Origin: Brachybacterium huguangmaarense
GTDB lineage: Bacteria > Actinomycetota > Actinomycetes > Actinomycetales > Dermabacteraceae
Length of the DNA: 64,000 nucleotides
Assembly: GCF_025725725.1 (NCBI RefSeq)
Contig: NZ_CP107020.1
Span: 1,178,001-1,242,000, forward strand
Direction of reading: 5' to 3'
The first letter of the stretch is position 1, and each line of letters opens with the position of its first letter. The position numbers and the translations under genes are program-made. This document shows, in pieces, positions 50,639-59,090 of the stretch. Under the pieces are notes generated by a model. It was not told the origin of the DNA, searched no databases, and saw only the letters and a list, made by a program, of their open reading frames with translations.

Positions 50639-51904
50639 ATGATCGATCTGCGGCTCCTGCGCGAGAACCCCGACGTCGTCCGTGACGCCCAGAGAGCGCG
50701 CCGGCGCGACCCCGCCACCGTCGACGCGGTGCTCGAGGCCGATGCGCGCTGGCGCGAATCCACGGCGGCCTTCGAGTCCGCGCGCGCCGAGCAGAAGGCG
50801 CAGGGCAAGAAGGTCGCGCGCGCCACGGGCGAGGAGAAGCAGGAGCTGCTCTCCCAGGTCAAGCAGCTCGCGCTCGACGTCAAGCGGCTCGAGTCCGAGG
50901 CCGCGACCGACGCCGCCACCCGGGACGCGGCGCTGCGCGCGATCCCCAACCTTGCCGAGGGCGCCCCGGAGGGCCTCGAGGAGGACTTCGAGGTCCGGGA
51001 GATCGTCGGCGACGTGCCCTCGTTCGACTTCGAGGTCAAGGACCACCTCGAGCTCGCCGAGGGCCTGCGCGCGATCGACATGGCGCGCGGGGCCAAGGTC
51101 TCCGGCGCCCGCTTCTACTTCCTCACGGGCGTCGGCGCCCAGCTCGAGCTCGCGATCCTCAACGCCGCGATCGACCAGGCCACGCAGGCGGGCTTCACCC
51201 CCATGATCACGCCGACCCTCGTGCTGCCCGAGTCGATGGACGGCACCGGATACCTGGGCGAGCATGCCGACGAGGTCTACCACCTCGACAAGGGCGACGA
51301 CCTCTACCTCGTGGGCACGAGCGAGGTGGCCCTCGCGAGCTACCACCGCGACGAGATCCTCGACCTGTCCGACGGCCCCCTGCGGTACGCGGGCTGGTCG
51401 GCGTGCTACCGCCGCGAGGCCGGCAGCTACGGCAAGGACACGCGCGGCATCATCCGCGTCCACCAGTTCCACAAGGTCGAGATGTTCTCGTTCTGCCGCG
51501 TCGAGGACTCCTACGCCGAGCATGAGCGGCTGCTCGACTTCGAGCGCCAGATGATGGCGCGCATCGACGTCCCCTACCGGATCATCGACACCGCGGCGGG
51601 CGACCTCGGCACGAGCGCCGCCCGCAAGTTCGACTGCGAGGCGTGGCTGCCCAGCCAGGGCACGTACCGCGAGCTCACGTCCACCTCGAACACGACGCAG
51701 TTCCAGGCGCGCCGCCTGAACATCCGCGAGCGGGTCGACGGCGCCCTGCGCCCCGTCGCGACCCTCAACGGCACGCTCGGCACGACGCGCTTCATCGTCG
51801 CGATCCTCGAGAACCATCAGCTCCCCGACGGCTCGGTCGTCGTGCCCGAGGGCCTGCGCCCGTACCTCGGCGGCCGCGAGGTCTTCGAGCCCGTCGCCCG
51901 ATGA
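50639..51904 (+). CDS. serS: Serine--tRNA ligase
   Basis: Class II seryl-tRNA synthetase of 421 residues. The N-terminal coiled-coil tRNA arm (about 30-100) binds the long variable arm of tRNA-Ser. The catalytic core contains the serine-binding [10 protein letters not shown], motif 2 ([20 protein letters not shown]) and motif 3 ([18 protein letters not shown]). Length is normal. The upstream in-frame extension is not coding because it runs antisense to the lipid kinase gene. A matching tRNA-Ser lies 5.4 kb downstream. It overlaps the HAD gene by 4 bp. Confidence 0.97.
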   Translation: MIDLRLLRENPDVVRDAQRARRRDPATVDAVLEADARWRESTAAFESARAEQKAQGKKVARATGEEKQELLSQVKQLALDVKRLESEAATDAATRDAALRAIPNLAEGAPEGLEEDFEVREIVGDVPSFDFEVKDHLELAEGLRAIDMARGAKVSGARFYFLTGVGAQLELAILNAAIDQATQAGFTPMITPTLVLPESMDGTGYLGEHADEVYHLDKGDDLYLVGTSEVALASYHRDEILDLSDGPLRYAGWSACYRREAGSYGKDTRGIIRVHQFHKVEMFSFCRVEDSYAEHERLLDFERQMMARIDVPYRIIDTAAGDLGTSAARKFDCEAWLPSQGTYRELTSTSNTTQFQARRLNIRERVDGALRPVATLNGTLGTTRFIVAILENHQLPDGSVVVPEGLRPYLGGREVFEPVAR

Positions 51905-52935
51905 CGGCCCGCGAGGAGGACGCGACCGGGACCGAGGCTCCGCCGGACGGCGCGACGCCGACGGCCGGGCGGGGCGGGCGCGGCGCCGGACGGGTGCGCT
52001 CCGCGCTCTCACGTCTGAGCAAGCTCCCGTTCAGGTCCGTGTCACGTCGAGCAGGCACCGTGGACCCCATGAGCACCGCCACCACCACGACCGACGACCC
52101 CGAGGTCCTCGAGGCGATCGCCGAGCGCATCGCACCCCTGGCCGACCGCGAGCTGCTGATCGGCCTCGACGTCGACGGCACCCTCGTCGACCACCACGGC
52201 ATGATGTCCCCGCGCATCTACGAGGCCCTGCGCCGGGCCGCCGAGCGCCACCACGTGGTCATCGCGACCGGCCGCTCGATCGGCGCGACGCTGCCCATCG
52301 TGCGCGCCGCGGGCGTGCGCCATGGCTACGCCGTGTGCTCCAACGGCGGGGTCACGCTGCGCATCGACCCGGACGCCCCCGACGGCTTCCGCGTGGACCA
52401 GGTGCGCTCCTTCACGCCCGGCAACGCCCTCGCAGCGCTCCGTCGCGCGGCGCCGGGCGCGGGCTTCGCGGTCGAGTCGCCGAGCGGCGCCTTCTACTCG
52501 ACGGGCCAGTTCCAGGACAGCAGCTTCGGCGTGCGCGCGATCCCGACCGCCTTCGAGGACCTCATCGAGCTCGACGCCGTGCGCGTGGTGGTCCACGATC
52601 CGGACCTGACCGCCGCCGAGTTCGGCGAGATCGTGCGCAGCGCCGGCGTGCACGGCGTCGAGTACGCGATCGGCACCACCGCCTGGCTCGACATGGCGGC
52701 CCCCGGCGTCTCGAAGGCGACCGGCCTCGAGGCGATCCGCGAGCGCCTGGGGCTGCCCGAGGGGGACTCGGTGGCCATGGGCGACGGCTTCAACGACACC
52801 GAGATGCTGCGTTGGGCCGGCGTCGGCGTGGCGATGGGGCAGGCGCTCGACGGCGTGATCGACGCCGCGGACCTGCGCACCTCCACGATCTGGGACGACG
52901 GCTCCGCGCTGGTGCTCGAGGCGCTGACGGCCTGA
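51901..52935 (+). CDS. HAD-superfamily Cof-type phosphatase
   Basis: HAD hydrolase of 344 residues. The nucleophile motif is [10 protein letters not shown] (D90, D92); the conserved Ser/Thr motif IATGRS and the C-terminal [11 protein letters not shown] complete the Cof/YbjI-like active site with a C2 cap. It dephosphorylates small phosphorylated metabolites; the exact substrate is unknown. ATG 51901 overlaps the serS stop (ATGA) but adds a 56-residue basic, disordered leader. ATG 52069 (MSTATTTT) would give the usual family length, so the start is uncertain. serS-HAD pairing is common in actinobacteria. Confidence 0.88.
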   Translation: MTAREEDATGTEAPPDGATPTAGRGGRGAGRVRSALSRLSKLPFRSVSRRAGTVDPMSTATTTTDDPEVLEAIAERIAPLADRELLIGLDVDGTLVDHHGMMSPRIYEALRRAAERHHVVIATGRSIGATLPIVRAAGVRHGYAVCSNGGVTLRIDPDAPDGFRVDQVRSFTPGNALAALRRAAPGAGFAVESPSGAFYSTGQFQDSSFGVRAIPTAFEDLIELDAVRVVVHDPDLTAAEFGEIVRSAGVHGVEYAIGTTAWLDMAAPGVSKATGLEAIRERLGLPEGDSVAMGDGFNDTEMLRWAGVGVAMGQALDGVIDAADLRTSTIWDDGSALVLEALTA

Positions 52936-52966
52936 GCACGCCCCGCGGGAGGCCGCGGCCTGCGCG

Positions 52967-52972
52967 TACGGT
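52967..52972 (+). promoter_or_regulatory. Leaderless -10 box TACGGT
   Basis: TACGGT, 6-nt spacer, ATG at 52979. Confidence 0.6.
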
Positions 52973-52978
52973 GTGCCC

Positions 52979-53671
52979 ATGCCCGCCGACGCCGCCCGCA
53001 CCCGCCCGACCTGCCGCCCCGCCGCGGCGATGAGCTGGGAGGACGTCGTCGACCGCGCCCGCGCGCTCGCCGCGACGGGTCGCGCCGTGCTCGGGATCGC
53101 CGGGCCGCCCGGCGCGGGCAAGACGACGCTCGCCTCCGCCCTCGTCGCGGCCCTCGACCGGGCCGCCCCCGGCTCGGCCGCCCACGTGCCGATGGACGGG
53201 TTCCACCTCGCCGACGTCGAGCTGACCCGGCTGGGCCGGCTCGACCGCAAGGGCGCCCCGGACACCTTCGACGCCGACGGCTACCGCGCCCTGCTCGCCC
53301 GGCTGGTCGCGCCGCGCGCCGGCGAGATCGTCTACGCGCCCGCCTTCGACCGCGAGCTCGAGCAGCCCGTCGCGGGCTCGATCCCCGTGGGCGGGGCCGT
53401 GGACCTGGTCGTGAGCGAGGGCAACTACCTGCTGCTGCCCGGGCCGGGCTGGCGGGCGGCACGGGAGCTGTGCGCCGAGGTGTGGTGGGTCGACGCGGGC
53501 CCCGACGAGCGGACCCGGCGTCTCGTGGCACGTCACGAGCGGTTCGGCAAGTCGGCCGCGGCGGCCGAGGTGTGGGTGCGCGACGTCGACGGGGCGAATG
53601 CGCGACTCATCGAGACCACGCGTGACGAGGCCGATCTGATCGTGCCGGGCGACCTCGAGCTGCCGGGCTGA
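52979..53671 (+). CDS. P-loop nucleoside/sugar kinase (uridine kinase/PanK fold)
   Basis: P-loop kinase of 230 residues in the uridine kinase/phosphoribulokinase/pantothenate kinase group. Walker A is GPPGAGKTT (42-50) and the substrate-side motif is VPMDGFHLAD, where DGFH is shared by fructose and nucleoside kinases of this group. VVSEGNYLLL supplies the Walker B-like strand, and the lid contains RRLVARHERFGKS. Relatives include YfdG/FrcK-like proteins of unsettled substrate. The start follows TACGGT by 6 nt. Confidence 0.85.
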   Translation: MPADAARTRPTCRPAAAMSWEDVVDRARALAATGRAVLGIAGPPGAGKTTLASALVAALDRAAPGSAAHVPMDGFHLADVELTRLGRLDRKGAPDTFDADGYRALLARLVAPRAGEIVYAPAFDRELEQPVAGSIPVGGAVDLVVSEGNYLLLPGPGWRAARELCAEVWWVDAGPDERTRRLVARHERFGKSAAAAEVWVRDVDGANARLIETTRDEADLIVPGDLELPG

Positions 53672-53714
53672 CGTGGGCGGTGGCGCCGAGGACGTGCCCC
53701 GCCGATACCGTCGC

Positions 53715-53818
53715 CGGTGTCGCGGTGTCCCGGTGTCCCGGTGTCCCGGTGTCCCGGTGTCCCGGTGTCCCGGTGTCCCGGTGTCCCGGTGTCCCTGTGT
53801 CCCGGTGTCCCGGTGTCC
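53715..53818 (+). repeat. Octamer tandem array (CGGTGTCC), 13 copies
   Basis: Eleven perfect CGGTGTCC units plus a first copy ending in G and one CTGTGTCC variant at 53795-53802. The unit length is not a multiple of three, so any copy-number change shifts frames that cross it. Perfect identity over 9 adjacent units suggests recent slippage. Confidence 0.95.
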
Positions 53819-53834
53819 CCGGGCCCATGGTCGC

Positions 53835-53896
53835 GGAAGGGACCCTGGTGATGTGCACTGGCAATATCGCCAGTGCACATCACCAGCGTCCCTTCC
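53835..53896. repeat. Long inverted repeat, 28-bp arms, 6-nt loop
   Basis: Inner arms 53845-53862 and 53869-53886 are perfectly complementary (18 bp). After one mismatch (53844/53887) nine more pairs follow, out to 53835 and 53896. The loop is AATATC. No T-run follows. It may terminate transcription from both convergent genes or be a mobile repeat. Confidence 0.9.
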
Positions 53897-54086
53897 AGGA
53901 CGTGAGGCCCGCCTGCACCCGGGTCGGACTCGGCGACACCCGGTACGGGAGCGCCCCTCCTAGCGGGAGCCTCGCATGAGGACCTGATCGCCGCCCCCTA
54001 CGAGGAGCAGCCCCCTCCCATCGGAGGCCTCTCGTCTCGACGTATGCGACCTGGGAGGCCTCCGGGCCTGCGGCACGCGGTACGCC

Positions 54087-55022
54087 TCAGCACCCGATGT
54101 CGAGCACGACCTTGCCGAGGTGTCCGCCCTGGCGCAGGATCTCGTGGGCCTCGGCGGCGCGCTCGATGGGGACGTGCGCCTGGACGGGCACGCGGATCGT
54201 GCCGTCGGCGATCCACGGCCAGACGAGCTCGCGGGTGAGCGCGAGGATGCGCTGCTTGTCCGCGGGAGCTCGGGAGCGCAGGGTGGTGCCGATCACGCGG
54301 GCGCGCCGCGCCATGAGCGCGGAGACGTCGAGCTCACCGGTCACCCCGCCGAGAGTGCCGATGATGACGAGCCGGCCGTTCTCGCGCAGCATCGCGACGT
54401 TGTCGTTCAGCGCCGGGCCACCCACGACATCGAGAATCACGTCGACGCCGCCCGCCTCGGCGACAGCGGCCGGCACATCAGCGGTGTGCCGGTTCAGGGC
54501 CAGGTCGGCGCCCAGGTCACGCGCCGTGGCCGTGGCCTGATCGGAGCCGACCGTCGTGAGCACGCGGGCACCGAGCGCGTGCGCGAGCTGGATCGCGACG
54601 GTCCCGATGCCACCCGTGCCGCCGATCACGAGCACGGTCTCCCCGCGGGCGAGCTGGGCCTCGACCACGAGGTTCGAGACCACGGTCGCCGCGACCTCGA
54701 TGATCGCGGCGGCGTCGGCCAGCGAGACCCCCTCGGGGGCGGGCAGCACCTGGCCCTCGGGGACGGCCACCACCTCGGCGTAGCCGCCGCCCGCGAGGAG
54801 CGCCACGACCTCCTCGCCCGTGTCCCGGCGGCGCCCCGAGACCTCCAGGCCGGGCAGCTCGGAGGCGCCGGGCGGCGGCGGGTAGTGCCCGGCGACCTGG
54901 GAGAGGTCGGCGCGATTGACACCCGCCGCGACGACGTCCACGAGGATCTCCCCGGGCGTCGGGGTCGGCTCCGGGAGGTCGGTGAGGGTGAGGCGGCGAT
55001 CGGTGATGGCAAGAGCACGCAT
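54087..55022 (-). CDS. Zinc-independent quinone oxidoreductase (MDR family)
   Basis: NADPH:quinone oxidoreductase-like medium-chain reductase of 311 residues. The GroES-like N-terminal domain includes VVAAGVNRADLSQVAGHYPP, the signature of the zinc-free QOR group. The Rossmann domain has VLVIGGTGGIGTVAIQLAH (about 132-150) and VDVILDVVGG. No catalytic or structural zinc cysteines are present. ATG 55022 is used rather than the GTG three codons before because TACCGT lies 7 nt upstream. It is likely involved in one-electron-free quinone or enone reduction. Confidence 0.9.
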   Translation of the reverse strand: MRALAITDRRLTLTDLPEPTPTPGEILVDVVAAGVNRADLSQVAGHYPPPPGASELPGLEVSGRRRDTGEEVVALLAGGGYAEVVAVPEGQVLPAPEGVSLADAAAIIEVAATVVSNLVVEAQLARGETVLVIGGTGGIGTVAIQLAHALGARVLTTVGSDQATATARDLGADLALNRHTADVPAAVAEAGGVDVILDVVGGPALNDNVAMLRENGRLVIIGTLGGVTGELDVSALMARRARVIGTTLRSRAPADKQRILALTRELVWPWIADGTIRVPVQAHVPIERAAEAHEILRQGGHLGKVVLDIGC

Positions 55023-55029
55023 GGATCTC

Positions 55030-55035
55030 ACGGTA
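55030..55035 (-). promoter_or_regulatory. Leaderless -10 box TACCGT
   Basis: Minus strand, 7-nt spacer to the ATG at 55022. Confidence 0.5.
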
Positions 55036-55085
55036 CGCGGCGGTGCTGGGCATCGGCCTGGGCGGGCACCGCTGCGGCCGTCGGG

Positions 55086-56387
55086 TCAGGCGTGCGTGCC
55101 GGGCAGGTGCGCACGCCAGGCGCAGAGCACCTCGATGAGCGTGCCGAGAGCGATCACCGCACCAGCGGTGAACAGGAGCGGATAGCTCACCCAGCTCGAG
55201 AGGGCCGCGAGCACGATCGGGACGAAGAAGCCGAGATACGCGATCGAATAGAACACGGCGGTCAGGCCGGCGAGATCCTCGGCCCCGGCGATGCGCTGCA
55301 CCTCCGACAGGCCCGCGACGAGCGCCAGGCCGTAGCCGCAGCCGAGCACGGCGGCCGCGGCGATGCCGAGCGCGAGACTCAGGACGGCGGCAGCGAGGGC
55401 GGCCATCACCACGCCGACGGCGATGATCGCCATCGCGATCACCGAGGCGCGGGCGCTGCGGTGGGTGTCGATGCGGCGCCCGAGAGCTTGGATGCCCACT
55501 CCGCACCCGAGGGTCACGACCGTCATCAGGCCTGCGAAGGCGATGGGATACCGGCCCGCGTGCGTGGACAGCAGCGAAGGGAGGATCGCGTACGCGGTCC
55601 CCGCGGCCCCGAAGACCCACGGTGCGACCGGGAGGACCACCCGCAGGAAGCGCCGGTGGGCGGCGGAGGGGACCCGCAGCCGGGAGAGGAGGTCGCGGGC
55701 CGAGAGGCGTTCGTGCACCGACGCGGGCCTGGTCTCGGGCACCTGGATCAGCCAGACGCCGGTGATCACCGTGATCGCCATGTGCAGGAGGTAGGCGGTG
55801 TGCGCCGGCCACGGCGCCCACTGGGCGAGCACGGCCGCCGCTCCGGCCCCGAGCAGGAAGCCGGCGGTGAGCGACAACGCGGCCCGGCGGGCTCCCGCGG
55901 CGGGCGGGGCCCCGGCGCCGTCGGACAGCTCCTTGACCCAGGCGCTGCCGATCGCCATCACGAGGCCGAGGGCGATGCCGCACAGCACCCGTCCGATCCC
56001 GATGGCGAGCGCGGACTCGCTGCCCACGGCCAGCAGCAGGGAGCCGGCGAAGGAGATGGGGGCCGCCGGCAGGAGCAGGCGGCGTCGTCCGAGCACGTCC
56101 GACAGGGGGCCGCCGATCAGGAGGGCGGGGACGATGCCGAGCACGTAGGCCGCCAGCAGCCCGTCGACGACCACGGGGGAGAAGCCCGCGAGGGAGCGGT
56201 AGAGCACCAGCAGGGGCGTGAACTCGTTGCCGCCCCAGGCGATCGCCATGACCGAGGCGGCCACGGGCCACCAGGCGCGCGGGTCGAACCGGGCAGGCCC
56301 CGGAGCGCCCGTCGTCAGGGCGCCGCTCACCGGGGCGCCGGCGGCGGGGGAGGAGATCGTGGCAGGGGACTCGATGCCGACGCTCAC
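55086..56387 (-). CDS. MFS transporter
   Basis: Major facilitator superfamily protein of 433 residues with 12 helices. The conserved loop between helices 2 and 3 is GGPLSDVLGRRRLLL, the standard MFS motif A. A charged central loop (about 215-235) divides the two six-helix halves. Substrate unknown. The start is GTG 56387, overlapping the stop of the upstream GntR regulator as GTGA, so the two form a translationally coupled pair in which the regulator probably controls export or import of its own ligand. Confidence 0.9.
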   Translation of the reverse strand: MSVGIESPATISSPAAGAPVSGALTTGAPGPARFDPRAWWPVAASVMAIAWGGNEFTPLLVLYRSLAGFSPVVVDGLLAAYVLGIVPALLIGGPLSDVLGRRRLLLPAAPISFAGSLLLAVGSESALAIGIGRVLCGIALGLVMAIGSAWVKELSDGAGAPPAAGARRAALSLTAGFLLGAGAAAVLAQWAPWPAHTAYLLHMAITVITGVWLIQVPETRPASVHERLSARDLLSRLRVPSAAHRRFLRVVLPVAPWVFGAAGTAYAILPSLLSTHAGRYPIAFAGLMTVVTLGCGVGIQALGRRIDTHRSARASVIAMAIIAVGVVMAALAAAVLSLALGIAAAAVLGCGYGLALVAGLSEVQRIAGAEDLAGLTAVFYSIAYLGFFVPIVLAALSSWVSYPLLFTAGAVIALGTLIEVLCAWRAHLPGTHA

Positions 56388-57034
56388 GCGAGGACCTCCC
56401 GCGCCATCTCGAGATGGGCTTCGAGGAGGTCGACGTAGCCGTCGGCATCGCCGGCCTCGAGCTGGGCGAGCAGCTCGCGATGCCCGATCGCGAAGCGTGC
56501 CGCGTGTGCGGTGTCCCTGGCGAGACCGCCCGCCACGAGACGCTGCTGACGCTCGCGGAGGCTGTGGGCGAAGCCGGCGAGCAACTGGTTCCCGCCGGCA
56601 GAGATGACGGTCAGGTGGAAGTCCGCATCACGTCGCGCGTACACCTCCAGATCGCCGTCCGCGATGGCGGATTCCTGGGCGTCCAGCAGGTCGCGCAGCC
56701 GCCCGAGCGTGACGTCCCGGCGTCCCGACGGCAGCGCCGCGACGTGGCGGGCGGCATGGGCCTCCACCAGCATCCGGGCGTCGAAGACGTCATCGGCCTC
56801 GCCCGGGGCGATGGGAGCGATGAGGACGCCGCGCTTGGGGTGGATCCGCACCAGGGACTCCGCCTGCAGGCGCATGAGCGCCTCGCGGACCGGAGTGCGG
56901 CTGACGCCGAGGGCGGCGGCGATCTCGCTCTCGGAGGTCATCTCCCCGCCGGGGAGGGCTCCGGTGAGGATCCGGTTCTTCAGATGCTGATAGACGCGGT
57001 CGGGAGCCGACACGGTCGCAGATGTGGACGACAT
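56384..57034 (-). CDS. GntR-family regulator with FCD ligand domain
   Basis: FadR-subfamily regulator of 216 residues. The winged helix (about 10-75) has the typical RVYQHLKNRILTGALPGG and SRTPVREALMRLQAESLVRI. The all-helical FCD domain (about 85-215) carries metal/ligand histidines in RRDADFHLTVIS and GHRELL, as in members that bind small carboxylates. The frame is open far upstream, but the ATG at 57034 gives the family start and sits inside the palindrome CATGTATACATG. It is co-transcribed with the MFS gene. Confidence 0.92.
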   Translation of the reverse strand: MSSTSATVSAPDRVYQHLKNRILTGALPGGEMTSESEIAAALGVSRTPVREALMRLQAESLVRIHPKRGVLIAPIAPGEADDVFDARMLVEAHAARHVAALPSGRRDVTLGRLRDLLDAQESAIADGDLEVYARRDADFHLTVISAGGNQLLAGFAHSLRERQQRLVAGGLARDTAHAARFAIGHRELLAQLEAGDADGYVDLLEAHLEMAREVLA

Positions 57035-57043
57035 GTATACATG
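57032..57043. promoter_or_regulatory. 12-bp palindrome CATGTATACATG at the GntR start codon
   Basis: A perfect palindrome with a TGTATACA core, the kind bound by FCD-type GntR proteins. It covers the start codon of the regulator gene, so binding would block its own expression and that of the MFS gene. Confidence 0.6.
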
Positions 57044-57336
57044 GTGCACCCGCCAGGATGCGCAGGAGGACCTCCCGGCTGCGAGATGTGCCACGTGGCC
57101 CCGGGAGGCGCGTGGCACGGAGGGTGGTCCCGCTCGCACCGCGAGGGCGCCGCGTGCCGAGTGTCGTGTGGCGGCACCTGTCGGGACGGACAGGTCTCGT
57201 GGGGTGACTCTCGGTTGCTGCTGCTGCTCGGGACGGAGCGCCGGGTCCGGTCGGATACGCTCTGTGCGACGTGCCCGGGAGGGACGACGTGCGCGGGTCG
57301 CTCCTGCGCATGGCCGCACCCCCGCGGGAGCGTCGA

Positions 57337-57424
57337 GGAGGGATGACAGAGCGGCCGAATGTGGTGGTCTTGAAAACCACTGTGCAGTGATCCTGTACCG
57401 CGGGTTCGAATCCCGCTCCCTCCG
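57337..57424 (+). tRNA. tRNA-Ser (anticodon UGA)
   Basis: 88-nt serine tRNA. The acceptor stem GGAGGGA (57337-57343) pairs with TCCCTCC (57417-57423), with discriminator G57424. The anticodon loop CTTGAAA (57369-57375) has anticodon TGA at 57371-57373 on a GTGGT/ACCAC stem. A long variable arm marks a type II tRNA, and the T-arm is CGGGTTCGAATCCCG. The CCA end is not fully encoded. A TACGCT box upstream (near 57255) may be its -10. Confidence 0.97.
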
Positions 57425-57539
57425 CTCCGACCGGCCCGACCGGCCCGACCGGCTGGCCGGTTCTCAGGCTCTCCGGTCATCATGGGCGCGAGCCGGGTCG
57501 AGCGTCCCCGGTCGTGGCCGCCGCAGGAGGGGAGGACGC

Positions 57540-58724
57540 ATGACCCTCGTCGTCGACATCGTGATCGTGCTCATCCTCGCCGGTGCGCTGAGCGCGGGCA
57601 TCCGCTCGGGCCTCTTCGCGACGCTCGGCACCCTGGTCGGCCTCGCCGCGGGCGCGCTCGCCGCACCGTGGGTGCTCCCCCTCGTGGCCTCCGCCATCAC
57701 CGACGAACGACTCCGCGGCGTCGCCGTGCTCGGCACCCTCGCCGGGCTCCTGCTGATCGGCGCGATGATCGGCTCGGGCCTCGGCTCGCTGATCCGCCGC
57801 GGCGCCGACCGGCTGCGCCTGCGCATCCTCGAACGCGTCCTGGGCGGCGCGCTCGGTCTCGTCGTCGGGCTCGTGGTCGTGTCCCTCGCGGGATCCGGCC
57901 TCTCCGCTGCGAGCATCCCGCAGGTCTCCGCCGCGGTCGCCTCCTCGCAGGTGCTGCGGGTCGTCGACGAGGCGACCCCCGTCCCGGTCGACGAGGCCCT
58001 CGCCCGGCTGCGCGCGACGCTCGCCGGCGGTATCGCCATGCCCACCATCGACGGCTCGGTCCCGCAGACCGCGCCGAGCGGCGCGCCCGCCCTCGACACC
58101 GTCGACCTCGACGACCCCGCCCTCGCCCGCGCGGCGCGCTCGGTCGCGCGGGTATCGGGTGCGGCGACCGGCTGCGGGACCATCTCGAGCGGCTCGGGCT
58201 TCGTGGTCGCCGAGGACCGGGTGGTCACCAACGCGCACGTCGTCGCCGGGGTCGAGAACCCGCTCGTGGAGCTGCCCGGCGAGGACGCGCGCGACGGCAC
58301 GGTCGTCTACTTCGACCCGGTCGACGACCTGGCCGTGATCGCCGTCGACGTGGACGCGGCACCGCTGCCGCTCGACGACTCCCTCGCACCGGGCGACGGC
58401 GCCGTGGTGCAGGGCTATCCGTACGGCGGGCCGTTCAGCTCTGCGAGCGCCGTCGTCACCGGCAGCGGGACCACCCTGGTCGACGACATCTACGGGGGTG
58501 CGGGAGCCGAGCGCTCCGTGTACTCCCTGCGTGCCCAGATCGTGCCCGGCAACTCCGGCGGCCCGCTCCTCACCTCCGACGGCGGCGTGGCCGGCGTCGT
58601 CTTCGCCCGCAGCGAGTCGGACGCGGGCATCGGGTACGCGATGACGACCGCTGAGCTGCTGCCCGTCATCGCCCAGCTCGACCAGGACACCGCCCCGGTC
58701 TCCACGGGGGCGTGCGAGGGCTGA
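57540..58724 (+). CDS. marP: MarP-like membrane serine protease (CvpA-trypsin fusion)
   Basis: Membrane-anchored periplasmic serine protease of 394 residues. A CvpA-type domain of four helices (about 1-130) tethers a chymotrypsin-like domain (about 185-390). The triad is H233 in VVTNAHVVAG, an aspartate in FDPVDDLAVI (about 262-263) and S339 in VPGNSGGPLLT. C-GTISSGSGF and a late cysteine may form the known disulfide. In mycobacteria MarP protects against acid and oxidative stress by processing the peptidoglycan hydrolase RipA. GGAGG precedes the ATG by about 6 nt. The gene starts 115 bp after the tRNA. Confidence 0.92.
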   Translation: MTLVVDIVIVLILAGALSAGIRSGLFATLGTLVGLAAGALAAPWVLPLVASAITDERLRGVAVLGTLAGLLLIGAMIGSGLGSLIRRGADRLRLRILERVLGGALGLVVGLVVVSLAGSGLSAASIPQVSAAVASSQVLRVVDEATPVPVDEALARLRATLAGGIAMPTIDGSVPQTAPSGAPALDTVDLDDPALARAARSVARVSGAATGCGTISSGSGFVVAEDRVVTNAHVVAGVENPLVELPGEDARDGTVVYFDPVDDLAVIAVDVDAAPLPLDDSLAPGDGAVVQGYPYGGPFSSASAVVTGSGTTLVDDIYGGAGAERSVYSLRAQIVPGNSGGPLLTSDGGVAGVVFARSESDAGIGYAMTTAELLPVIAQLDQDTAPVSTGACEG

Positions 58725-58757
58725 GGCCCCCGGCGGCAGGGCTCGTCGGGCCGATGC

Positions 58758-58763
58758 TACGTT
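58758..58763 (+). promoter_or_regulatory. Leaderless -10 box TACGTT
   Basis: TACGTT, 6-nt spacer, ATG at 58770. Confidence 0.6.
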
Positions 58764-58769
58764 GCAGCC

Positions 58770-59090
58770 ATGCCTGACGACCGCGTGCTCTCCGCCCTCC
58801 GCGACCTCGTGCGCGAGCGCGACTGGGCGCAGTTCCACTCCCCGGCGAACCTGGCGAAGTCCGTGGTGATCGAGGCCGGCGAGCTGCTCGAGCACTTCCA
58901 GTGGGACGACGACGCCGACCGCGGTGAGGTCGCGGACGAGCTCGCGGACGTCCTGACGTACTGCTACCTGCTGGCCGACGCCCTCGACCTCGACCGCGAC
59001 GGGATCGTCCTCGACAAGCTCGAACGGACGAAGTCCAAGTACCCCGCCGACAAGGCCCGAGGGGTGAGCACCAAGTATGACCGCCTTTGA
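58770..59090 (+). CDS. MazG-like nucleotide pyrophosphohydrolase
   Basis: All-alpha NTP pyrophosphatase of 106 residues, close to the RS21-C6/dCTPase group of the MazG superfamily, which converts (d)NTPs to NMPs plus pyrophosphate. The metal-binding helices contain EAGELLEHFQW and DELADVLTYCYLLAD, giving the E-xx-E...E-xx-D pattern. The C-terminus KYPADKARG is also typical. It overlaps the GIY-YIG/helicase gene by 14 bp, so the two proteins are translationally linked and probably work together. The start follows TACGTT by 6 nt. Confidence 0.9.
   Translation: MPDDRVLSALRDLVRERDWAQFHSPANLAKSVVIEAGELLEHFQWDDDADRGEVADELADVLTYCYLLADALDLDRDGIVLDKLERTKSKYPADKARGVSTKYDRL

Larger units (their letters stand above)
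53672..54086. other. 415-bp convergent intergenic region with repeats
   Basis: No gene. It holds the octamer array (53715-53818), the long inverted repeat (53835-53896) and, near 54022-54062, two copies of GGAGGCCTC. It lies between two convergent genes, so transcripts from both sides meet here. Confidence 0.7.

Noticed and set aside
53715-53818. CRISPR-like array
   Set aside because: Units are contiguous 8-mers with no spacers and no cas genes nearby.
53673-53979. Open frames through the octamer array (repeating Cys-Pro-Gly-Val on +, Asp-Thr-Gly-Thr on -)
   Set aside because: The protein repeats arise only from the octamer being read in triplets; no start signal, domain or codon bias outside the repeat.
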